Shown: in pieces, positions 1 to 5,309 of the stretch
Layout: each line of letters begins with the position of its first letter
Numbering within the stretch: the stretch's first letter is position 1
Assembly (NCBI RefSeq): GCF_003353425.1
Contig: NZ_QRAO01000009.1
Span: forward strand, 1 to 34,500
DNA: 34,500 bases
Source: Marinirhabdus gelatinilytica
GTDB lineage: Bacteria > Bacteroidota > Bacteroidia > Flavobacteriales > Flavobacteriaceae
Reading direction: 5' to 3'
The notes under the pieces: generated by a model
The model's database searches: none
Seen by the model: only the letters and a program-made list of their open reading frames with translations
What the model was told of the DNA's origin: nothing
Program-made: the position numbers and the translations under genes

Positions 1-30
1 AGACATAAACCACAGCAAAAAGTTACTCAT
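1..30 (-). CDS. Possible 5' end of the gene in the next cassette (partial)
   Basis: An ATG on the minus strand at 30-28 opens a frame that stays open to the window edge and reads MSNFLLWFMS. It lies about 64 bases inside the cassette that starts at the core at 95. The 177-codon gene likewise starts about 45 bases inside its cassette. Only ten codons are visible, so no family can be named and the start may be chance. Confidence 0.2.
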   Translation of the reverse strand, partial: MSNFLLWFMS

Positions 31-88
31 AAATGATGAGGCCTCTTTACTCCACTAAAATGCTGAAATTTCGCTGAGGTACTGTTTT

Positions 89-286
89 TGCTAACGGTTT
101 TGCATATGATACGGCGGGTCTTGAGCGGCAGCTTCGGCAAGCGTTGGAAGCGTCAGCGTGCGAATCAGCCGTGGGCAGTGGCGCCGCCACTACGTATTTA
201 TCCGCGTGACTAATTTACAATTATTTGTAGGAAATACAATTCATTTAACCATTTGACCCGCTGTATTATATGCGTTGTTGTGGTGC
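89..286 (+). repeat. attC-like hairpin site 3 (end of the 177-codon gene cassette)
   Basis: The plus strand folds into a long hairpin. The left stem at 102-120 pairs with 255-273 over 19 consecutive pairs, with G.T wobbles only at pairs 7 and 12 counted from the outside. Outside the stem, 6 nt (GGTTTT, 96-101) face 3 nt (GTT, 274-276), and then come the cores. The left core (AAC ending at 95; GTTAGCA on the minus strand) belongs to the next cassette. The right box GTTGTGGTGC (277-286) is exactly complementary to the start of this gene's own cassette (835-844). The 134-nt loop (121-254) is GC-rich in its first half and contains a small palindrome, AGTGGC/GCCACT. The 177-codon gene stops inside the right arm (266-268). 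This is the only content of the gene-free stretch 31-265. Confidence 0.8.
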
Positions 287-799
287 GTTTTTATTCGGTT
301 TGATTGTCCAATTTTCTACATTTAATTCCATCTTTTCACGCTTTTCATAATCTCTTATTTCGTCACACTCAAACTCCAAAATATTTCCATTCCAACATTT
401 AAATTCGATAAAGTCCATTTTGAAAGGACTTTCTATTTTTTGCATATTAGATAGAGATTTTTCCATTTTATAAATATCACTATATTCTGAAAAAATAAAA
501 GTTCCAGTCGGCGTAACTTCTAAATTTCCATAATCAACCTGTTTTTCTGCCTCAATTATATTCAATTCAGTCGCATCCAAATGAAATGCACAATCTGAAG
601 TCAGAACAACAATTTCATTTTTCTGTTTAGATATTTTTACGTCTTTTGGAAATCCGCGAAATTGTCCAACTTTTTCAATTCCGTAATCGTCCGTAAACAT
701 TATCCAAGTCCAAGATTGAGAATTCCACACGCTTTCTAAATCGTATATTCGCTCCTCATATTCTCCAGAGTAAGGTTGGTTAATTATTTCCGCTTTCAC
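266..799 (-). CDS. Cassette gene, hypothetical protein of 177 residues
   Basis: I do not recognise a family. The product is 177 residues, rich in Glu, Asp, Lys and aromatic residues (Trp at several places, such as SQSWTWIMF near residues 28-36). It has no signal peptide or membrane segment, so it is probably a soluble cytoplasmic protein. The start is GTG at 799-797, because a stop codon lies directly upstream in frame; no clear Shine-Dalgarno is visible. The stop (TAA, 268-266) falls inside the right arm of the hairpin site, a compact arrangement typical of integron cassettes. The gene lies 45 bases inside its cassette, leaving little room for a private promoter, so transcription may come from upstream in the array. 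Base composition is AT-rich, like the other cassette genes. Confidence 0.65.
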   Translation of the reverse strand: MKAEIINQPYSGEYEERIYDLESVWNSQSWTWIMFTDDYGIEKVGQFRGFPKDVKISKQKNEIVVLTSDCAFHLDATELNIIEAEKQVDYGNLEVTPTGTFIFSEYSDIYKMEKSLSNMQKIESPFKMDFIEFKCWNGNILEFECDEIRDYEKREKMELNVENWTIKPNKNAPQQRI

Positions 800-837
800 T
801 TAATTTTTTTTGTATCTCAATTTTTTTCTTAAATGCA

Positions 838-1040
838 CCACAACGGTCTTGTATAAGAATAGTAGGGCTGATTTGCACGCTATCCATTCGGTTGAGCACA
901 AGCCGAATTTTTAAATTTTTCTTATTACTTTTTTTTCTCAATAAGCCAAATTTAAAAATTTGGCGACCTTGCAAATGCGCCCGAACCATTCAGTTTTACT
1001 ACAATTGCCCTATTATTTTTATACGTTGTTGTGCAACGTT
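838..1040 (+). repeat. attC-like hairpin site 2 (end of the GIY-YIG gene cassette)
   Basis: The plus strand pairs 851-868 with 1007-1024 over 18 bp, with G.T wobbles at pairs 7 and 12. The outer gap is again 6 nt (GGTCTT, 845-850) against 3 nt (GTT, 1025-1027). The right box GTTGTGCAACGTT (1028-1040) matches, as a reverse complement with one T.G wobble, the first bases of its own cassette at 1762-1774. The left core (838-844) belongs to the following cassette. The 138-nt loop contains a second, inner inverted repeat: GCCGAATTTTTAAATTT at about 903-919 against AAATTTAAAAATTTGGC at about 948-964, again with a wobble on the plus strand. This site fills the gene-free stretch 800-1055. Confidence 0.82.
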
Positions 1041-1055
1041 GTTCCCGCAATCTTG

Positions 1056-1292
1056 TTACGCTTTCCTTATTTTTTCTAATGGTATTTCGTGAAATTCGTC
1101 ATCTTCAATTCCGTCTGGAATTTCATCAGTTGGATTTATAGAAACAGTCACAAAAATCGGTTCTCCTTTTTCGTAAAAATAGAAGTCATTTACGTCAACT
1201 CCGATTACAGTTCCTTCGATTTCATAATTTTTTTCGTCGCTTTCTATCAAAGCAATTACCTTTTGGTTTACTAATTTGTTTAATGCGTCCAT
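1056..1292 (-). CDS. Small acidic cassette protein (78 residues), second gene of a two-gene cassette
   Basis: The 78-residue product starts at ATG 1292-1290 and stops at 1058-1056, 16 bases before the inverse core of its cassette. It is strongly acidic in its C-terminal half (PDGIEDDEFHEIPLEK) and alternates hydrophobic and polar residues in the middle (KVIALIES...EIEGTVIGVDV), which suggests a small beta-barrel fold. I recognise no family. Only 7 bases separate it from the upstream GIY-YIG-like gene, so the two are almost certainly co-transcribed. A nuclease-like gene followed by a small acidic partner fits an effector-inhibitor pair, but this is inference from order and charge only. Confidence 0.65.
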   Translation of the reverse strand: MDALNKLVNQKVIALIESDEKNYEIEGTVIGVDVNDFYFYEKGEPIFVTVSINPTDEIPDGIEDDEFHEIPLEKIRKA

Positions 1293-1299
1293 ATTTATA

Positions 1300-1773
1300 T
1301 TATCTGTGCTTATTCCAAAGCGTTTCTATTTTATTCATCAATTTCTGCTCGTAGAATTGTCGCAATTCGTCAGGTTTTACAGAAAAAAGTTTAATTCCAA
1401 TATCTCCACCGTTTTTCAACTCTTGATTTACTCGTTCCAATTGAGCTCCAGTTCTAATGTCTTTTTTTATGAGATGTTGTCTTAATCGGTCTCGAATATA
1501 TTTTGCTTTACGTTGTCCAATATATTGTAATTTCCAATTATTCTCAAACTGTTTTTTAGTTAAAATCCCATATAAGTTCGGTTTGCTTTCCGCTTGTTTT
1601 ATCAGTTCGGTGACAATTGAAAAGTCTATTGCTCCATTTCGAGAAACGAGAATAACATTTTCATTATTAACGAAAAAATCTTCTACTTCTTGATATTTTA
1701 GTATTTCACTTTCTTGAATTTCAAGTTTACCAATTTTATTCAATTCTCGATTTTTTTTTCCAATGTTGCACAA
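1300..1773 (-). CDS. GIY-YIG nuclease-like cassette protein
   Basis: The frame gives 157 residues. Residues 67-100 fit the GIY-YIG endonuclease core: LYGI at 67-70, YIGQ at 84-87, and RDRLRQH at 94-100 with the expected basic residues. The Glu in FYEQKL (E142) matches the metal-binding glutamate of the family. The first motif reads GIL rather than GIY. The N-terminal 60 residues are unassigned. The start is odd: there is no ATG or GTG, and the first possible start is TTG at 1773-1771, the first three bases of the cassette after the predicted crossover; another TTG lies at residue 11. The frame closes at TAA 1785-1783, just upstream. Either a TTG start is used or the gene lost its 5' end when the cassette formed. 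GIY-YIG proteins include homing and restriction nucleases and DNA repair enzymes; which role applies here is not visible. Confidence 0.65.
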   Translation of the reverse strand: MCNIGKKNRELNKIGKLEIQESEILKYQEVEDFFVNNENVILVSRNGAIDFSIVTELIKQAESKPNLYGILTKKQFENNWKLQYIGQRKAKYIRDRLRQHLIKKDIRTGAQLERVNQELKNGGDIGIKLFSVKPDELRQFYEQKLMNKIETLWNKHR

Positions 1774-1902
1774 CGGTCTGGTTTATGATTTGTGGCGTTT
1801 GAACCACTACAAAATGTTCAGCTGTAAATATTTGGTCTTAAAATTACCAAAATTTTCCCCATAGCCGAAATCGAGCCATAAATTATAAACATTGTTGCCC
1901 TC
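1768..1902 (+). repeat. attC-like hairpin site 1 (end of the ORF-less cassette)
   Basis: The plus strand pairs 1781-1796 with 1875-1890 over 16 bp, again with G.T wobbles only at pairs 7 and 12. The outer gap is 6 nt (GGTCTG, 1775-1780) against 3 nt (ATT, 1891-1893). The right box GTTGCCCTC (1894-1902) is exactly complementary to the start of its own cassette at 2139-2147. The left core TGCACAAC (1767-1774) is the beginning of the GIY-YIG cassette. The 78-nt loop has an inner inverted repeat, AAATATTTGGT (1826-1836) against ACCAAAATTTT (1846-1856). Confidence 0.8.
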
Positions 1903-2146
1903 TTTTGCGACACGCACGAGTAAGTCGGCCGAGTGGCTTTTTCGGGAATCCAATCAGCGCAATGCTCCGCTCAGATTGTCAAAAATCAGCGTTCGAGTAA
2001 AAAATCAGCCGTTTACTTAATCAGTTCGGTTTTCGATTTTATCAGCAGAGTGAGCGTCAGCATTCGTTCGCAAGACCCGGACCGGAGTCCGATTGATCGC
2101 GACGGCTTAAATTCGGCAGAATTTCAGTCGGAGCTATTGAGGGCAA
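1774..2146 (-). mobile_element. First cassette, without a recognisable reading frame
   Basis: The unit lies between the GTT core at 2147 and the next one at 1774. Its 3' part is hairpin site 1; the remaining 1903-2146 contains no minus-strand frame longer than about 16 codons. It is richer in G and C than the neighbouring cassette genes and contains a small hairpin CGGAC/GTCCG. It shares short words (AGCGTCAGC, AATCAGCCGT) with the loop of site 3 at 121-254. Boxes GTTGCCCTC and GAGGGCAAC on the coding strand mark its two ends. It could be a noncoding RNA, a promoter cassette or a decayed gene; the sequence does not decide. Confidence 0.6.
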
Positions 2147-2229
2147 CTTGTTATATAAAGTAATTTATCGTCGTTATACCGTAAATGGATTAGGATAATA
2201 ACGCAAAATCGCCGTTGTTATCCCGTAAA
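2141..2229 (-). other. attI-like recombination region next to the recombinase gene
   Basis: The first GTT core (GTTGCCC on the minus strand, 2147-2141) lies only 43 bases beyond the recombinase stop codon. Between 2167 and 2229 are two imperfect direct repeats, 2208-2229 and 2167-2185, sharing ATCGYCGTT and CCGTAAA and differing by a 3-nt gap. An inverted repeat, GGATAATAACG (2193-2203) with CGTTGTTATCC (2213-2223), overlaps the last codons of the recombinase gene and also contains one T.G wobble on the plus strand. Class 1 attI carries direct repeats bound by the integrase next to its core, so the layout fits an attI function; that function is inferred. Confidence 0.55.
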
Positions 2230-3353
2230 GTTAATTTATTCAACGCAATATCCAAGGGGCTCTTTATACCCCTTAAATCTTTTTTCGATACATGCGTATA
2301 TACCATCGTGGTCTCTGGTCTTGAATGTCCTAAAAGCTCCTGGATATAACGAATATCCGTGCCCTGCTCCAATAAATGGGTAGCATAACTGTGCCTCAAC
2401 GAATGTGGCGTAACCCGCTTTGAAATACCTGCGGCCTGACAACTCTTCTTCAAAAAAGAACGTATCGAGGTAGCACTGTAGTTATTCCCTTTGGGGTTCT
2501 CAATAAAAAAATTCTTAGGCTTATAGGTTGCGTAATAATTTTTCAAAATTGGATGCAGGCTAGTGGCGAGGGTTACATACCTGTCTTTTTTACCTTTCCC
2601 ATTCTTTATGTGCAGTTGGTTCCTTTTTAAATCAAAGTCTCGTAGTTCTAGGCTCAAAAGTTCTCCAATTCGCAGTCCCGACGAATACAGCATTGCTATT
2701 ATAGTACGGTGCTTTAAGTTCTTAGTTACCTGGATAAGTTTTAATACCTCCTCCACACTCAAAACAACAGGAAGTTTCTTATCCTTCTTGGGCATATAAA
2801 TAGCATCTCCATCTATAGCACAGGCCGGGTAAAAATAGGCAAAATGCCGCAACGCACTCACAATTTGCCTGTGGGTGCTCACTGCATAGTTCAAGGTGCC
2901 AACAGCCCATTCCAAATAGAGCCGAACATCATCGGCTGTAAGCGAATCTACTGGCTTTTCTTCGGTAAAGCGTAAGAAGTCCAACACAAATCCTCCGTAG
3001 GTAGAAACCGTACTCTCGCTGAACCGCTTCCCCTTTAAAAATTTAATGAAATGTCCATAAACCTCGGTTTTTTCCTTGTTCAATGGTTTAGCTCGTATTA
3101 TGGTACCCTTCCTATCGCTTTCAACAATCGACTGTATTTCTTCGTTTATGCTCAAATCACCCGCACGCAAATGGACTTTCAATGCTTTTATACGTGCCTC
3201 ATCGTAATAAATATAGAAACACTTATGGGTTTTGGTCCATCGCACCCCCGGAAAGGTTTTTATGTATTCCTTAACCTCGTAATCATACCGAAACTTAATG
3301 CCCAAGCAAGTTTTTAGATTATGTTTGAATGATGTAAGGGTTACGGTATTCAT
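2190..3353 (-). CDS. Tyrosine recombinase, integron-integrase-like
   Basis: This 387-residue site-specific recombinase would cut and rejoin DNA through a 3'-phosphotyrosine at the neighbouring sites. The catalytic set is complete: R228 (GLRIGE), K253 (GKGKKDR), H317 and R320 (HSLRH), H343 (LLGHS) and the nucleophile Y352 (MVYTHV). A SAM-like core-binding domain spans about residues 93-175. The C-terminus (YTHVSKKDLRGIKSPLD) resembles what I recall of class 1 IntI. Two things differ from IntI: an additional N-terminal domain of about 75 residues containing PGVRWTKTHKCFYIYY, and a short link between the Lys hairpin and the HxxR box, where IntI has an extra helix. The gene points into its array. 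Its stop codon overlaps an inverted repeat in the attI-like region. The ATG at 3353 is well placed, 69 bases from the divergent RNA methyltransferase gene. Confidence 0.9.
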   Translation of the reverse strand: MNTVTLTSFKHNLKTCLGIKFRYDYEVKEYIKTFPGVRWTKTHKCFYIYYDEARIKALKVHLRAGDLSINEEIQSIVESDRKGTIIRAKPLNKEKTEVYGHFIKFLKGKRFSESTVSTYGGFVLDFLRFTEEKPVDSLTADDVRLYLEWAVGTLNYAVSTHRQIVSALRHFAYFYPACAIDGDAIYMPKKDKKLPVVLSVEEVLKLIQVTKNLKHRTIIAMLYSSGLRIGELLSLELRDFDLKRNQLHIKNGKGKKDRYVTLATSLHPILKNYYATYKPKNFFIENPKGNNYSATSIRSFLKKSCQAAGISKRVTPHSLRHSYATHLLEQGTDIRYIQELLGHSRPETTMVYTHVSKKDLRGIKSPLDIALNKLTLRDNNGDFALLS

Positions 3354-3407
3354 AATCTTATAAAACTACCAAAAAAACAAATCAAAACCAAGCCGGATTA
3401 ATCTCAT

Positions 3408-3415
3408 TACCTTTG
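3408..3415 (+). promoter_or_regulatory. Bacteroidota -7 promoter element for the RNA methyltransferase gene
   Basis: TACCTTTG fits the TAnnTTTG consensus exactly and ends 7 bases before the ATG at 3423, implying a very short leader. No clear -33 TTTG is seen. Confidence 0.45.
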
Positions 3416-3422
3416 CCAACCT

Positions 3423-3962
3423 ATGAAGCACCGAAAACTAAAAAATAGCGAACTGGACCGTATCGATGCAGCGGCCTTTAAAACTGCTGCAAAGACCCCG
3501 CTCATTATTATCTTGGACAACATTCGCAGCCTGAACAACATAGGCTCGGTGTTCCGCACGGCCGATGCGTTTTTAGTAGAAAAAATTTACCTGTGCGGTA
3601 TCACGGCACAACCACCACATAAGGACATCCAAAAAACCGCCCTGGGCGCTACCGATAGCGTAGCGTGGGAATATGCCAAGAACACCCAGGAGGTATTGGA
3701 AAAACTACAAAGCGAAGGGGTGTTTGTAGCTTCCATAGAGCAGGCAGAACTGGCCATCCCGTTACAGGAATTTTCGGTACAGAAGGCGTTGAAATATGCC
3801 GTGGTGTTTGGCAATGAGGTAAAAGGGGTACAGCAACAAGTGGTTTCGGCCAGCGATGCCGTGATCGAGATCCCACAGTACGGCACCAAACACTCCCTGA
3901 ACATCTCGGTAAGCTGCGGGGTAGTGGCCTGGGACCTGTTCTGCAAACTGCAACAAGTGTAG
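3423..3962 (+). CDS. TrmH/SpoU-family RNA methyltransferase
   Basis: This 179-residue SPOUT-class enzyme transfers a methyl group from S-adenosylmethionine, typically to a ribose 2'-OH in tRNA or rRNA. All three SpoU motifs are present: motif 1 with NNIGSVFRTADAF at 38-50, motif 2 FGNEVKGV at 129-136 and motif 3 SLNISVS at 158-164, which together build the trefoil-knot cofactor site. The protein is near the minimal SPOUT length and lacks the N-terminal L30e-like substrate domain of RlmB, so it resembles TrmH/TrmL-type enzymes. The target nucleotide cannot be read from sequence. It stands alone between the recombinase and the convergent folK gene and appears to mark the edge of the conserved chromosome. 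Confidence 0.9.
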   Translation: MKHRKLKNSELDRIDAAAFKTAAKTPLIIILDNIRSLNNIGSVFRTADAFLVEKIYLCGITAQPPHKDIQKTALGATDSVAWEYAKNTQEVLEKLQSEGVFVASIEQAELAIPLQEFSVQKALKYAVVFGNEVKGVQQQVVSASDAVIEIPQYGTKHSLNISVSCGVVAWDLFCKLQQV

Positions 3963-4073
3963 CAATACCACGCAAAGTAAGCTGAAGTTGTTAGCTAATG
4001 GACCGAAAGGTTTTTTACTGTTATACACAAAGCACAACCCCCTCCTTGCAGCTTGAAATTTAAAAGTTATGGA

Positions 4074-5309
4074 TCATTCAAGAATTTGCTGTAGCACCCC
4101 CAAATAGTCCTTTCGGTTTTTCACAAAATCTTTTTCTGAAACATCGATGATCTTTACCTTCTCCTTCGGTTGGGTCTTGATGAATTGTAGATAGCCTTCA
4201 TTGATTTTTTGGAGGTACTCTGGCGCAATCCCCTTTTCGTATTTTCTGCCCCGTTTTTGTATGTTCTCCAACAGTCGCTCGGTATTTTGGTATAGGTATA
4301 CGTATACATCGGGCTTGGGGAGCTCCTTGTGCATTAAGTGGAACAGTTTTTTGTAGAGGTTGTATTCCTCTTCGGCCAAGGTGACTTTGGCAAAGATGAG
4401 GCTCTTGTACGCATCGTAATCTGCCACCACACAATCCTTGAACAGGTCGAACTGGGTGATGTCTTCCAACAATTGCTGGTACCTATCGGCCAGGAAGGAC
4501 ATTTCCAACGGGAAGGCATAGCGTTGCTGGTCCTCATAGAATTTGGGCAAGAAAGGGTTGTCCTTAAAGCGCTCCAGGATAAGTTTTGCATTAAAATCGG
4601 TTGCCAGTTTTGTGGCCAGGCTGGTTTTTCCGGCGCCAATGTTTCCTTCAATGGCAATATAATTCAGCCTTGAGATATCGTAATCCTGTTTTGGGTTGCG
4701 CAACCATTTGGATTGTTTGGCAATCTGGCTCTCGTCCTTGGTTTTGGAAAGTAGTTTTATCACATTATCCTTCAGTACGGGGTGTCGTAGCTGCCCGTTT
4801 ACCTCGGCCAAGGGCTGGAGCACGAACCTCCGGTCCTGCATACGGGGGTGTGGAACCTGTAGGTTCTTTTCAGCAAATGCCTCATCGTTATAAAGCAATA
4901 TGTCTATATCGATAGTTCGCGGTATGTATGTTTGCAAGGTTGCAGCACGGTTCCTGCCCAGTTTCCCTTCAATTTTCTGTATCGCCTTTAGCGTTTGTTT
5001 GGCGGTGAGGGTGGTGCGTACCCAGAGGACACAGTTCAAAAAAGCATCACCATCAAACCCAAGCGCGGGGGTTTCATATACCGAAGATATTTTATGGATG
5101 GCTCCAATTTCAGTAAAAACGGCATCTACCGCTCGTTGCAGATACTCGAAACGGTTGCCCATATTGCTCCCCAAAGATAGATATATGTTGTTGTAGGTAG
5201 TGATAACGGTGAATTTTGGTTTTAAGACGAAATTAAGGAAAACCGAATAACTCTCTAGTATCTTTGTACTACAATCTAAAATTTTGAAGCAGCTTCCCAA
5301 TAAGGACAT
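4074..5309 (-). CDS. folK: HPPK (FolK)-deoxynucleoside kinase fusion
   Basis: The protein joins two enzymes. The first half is 6-hydroxymethyl-7,8-dihydropterin pyrophosphokinase of folate synthesis: YLSLGSN at 43-49, PRTIDIDILLY at 130-140 and PHPRM at 153-157. The second half is a P-loop deoxynucleoside kinase: GNIGAGKTS at 222-230, followed by an ERF segment near 246 and the Arg-rich lid (RGRKYEKGI) near the C-terminus. Such fusions are known in Flavobacteriia. The start is uncertain. The first in-frame ATG (5309) adds about 40 residues before the usual folK beginning and overlaps the divergent transporter gene by 26 bases. Between residue 5 and the YLSLGSN motif there is no ATG, GTG or TTG, so either this extension is real or an unusual start such as ATC is used. 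Confidence 0.92.
   Translation of the reverse strand: MSLLGSCFKILDCSTKILESYSVFLNFVLKPKFTVITTYNNIYLSLGSNMGNRFEYLQRAVDAVFTEIGAIHKISSVYETPALGFDGDAFLNCVLWVRTTLTAKQTLKAIQKIEGKLGRNRAATLQTYIPRTIDIDILLYNDEAFAEKNLQVPHPRMQDRRFVLQPLAEVNGQLRHPVLKDNVIKLLSKTKDESQIAKQSKWLRNPKQDYDISRLNYIAIEGNIGAGKTSLATKLATDFNAKLILERFKDNPFLPKFYEDQQRYAFPLEMSFLADRYQQLLEDITQFDLFKDCVVADYDAYKSLIFAKVTLAEEEYNLYKKLFHLMHKELPKPDVYVYLYQNTERLLENIQKRGRKYEKGIAPEYLQKINEGYLQFIKTQPKEKVKIIDVSEKDFVKNRKDYLGVLQQILE
5259..5266 (+). promoter_or_regulatory. -7 promoter element for the transporter-AsmA genes
   Basis: TATCTTTG matches TAnnTTTG and ends 17 bases before the TTG start at 5284. It lies inside the N-terminal extension of the longest folK frame on the other strand, which argues against that extension being fully conserved. 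Confidence 0.45.

Larger units (their letters stand above)
1..3353 (-). mobile_element. Integron-like cassette platform (recombinase, attI-like site, cassette array), truncated by the window edge
   Basis: The region holds a tyrosine recombinase gene (2190-3353), an attI-like segment (2141-2229) and successive cassettes bounded by GTT cores at 2147, 1774, 844 and 95 (minus-strand numbering of the G). Cassette lengths are therefore about 373, 930 and 749 bp, with a fourth starting at 94. All recognisable cassette genes lie on the minus strand, each followed by a long hairpin site. Each cassette begins with a sequence complementary to the inverse core at its own 3' end (9, 13 and 14 pairs), the hallmark of an integron cassette split at its core. 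Unlike class 1 integrons, the recombinase reads in the same direction as the cassettes, as reported for Treponema. The identification as an integron relative is inference from structure; the repeats and pairings are directly visible. Confidence 0.8.

Noticed and set aside
892-1092. Plus-strand frame of 66 codons over hairpin site 2
   Set aside because: It reads through the hairpin stem and its inner inverted repeat and is hydrophobic only because of the T-rich repeats.
1276-1693. Plus-strand frames antisense to the GIY-YIG-like gene
   Set aside because: They are mirror frames of an AT-rich gene with recognisable nuclease motifs on the minus strand.
1933-2163. Plus-strand frame of 76 codons in the first cassette
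   Set aside because: It crosses the attI core and runs opposite to all cassette genes, has a biased Ser/Arg composition and resembles no protein; it is better seen as noncoding cassette sequence.
1-2190. CRISPR array or dispersed REP-type repeats as the explanation for the repeated hairpins
   Set aside because: The units are too long and dissimilar for CRISPR repeats, and REP elements would not show cassette-specific complementarity between distant ends nor identical wobble positions with a fixed 6/3 gap.
3587-3975. Minus-strand frames opposite the RNA methyltransferase
   Set aside because: They are shadows of a gene with all three SpoU motifs and have Cys/Pro-rich, unlikely compositions.
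3996-4020. Short hairpin ACC/GGT with a T run after the RNA methyltransferase gene
   Set aside because: The stem has only three to four pairs, too weak to call a terminator.
5172-5179. TATCTTTG promoter-like match on the minus strand inside folK
   Set aside because: It lies in the codons of the conserved YLSLGSN motif, so use as a promoter would remove an essential part of the enzyme.
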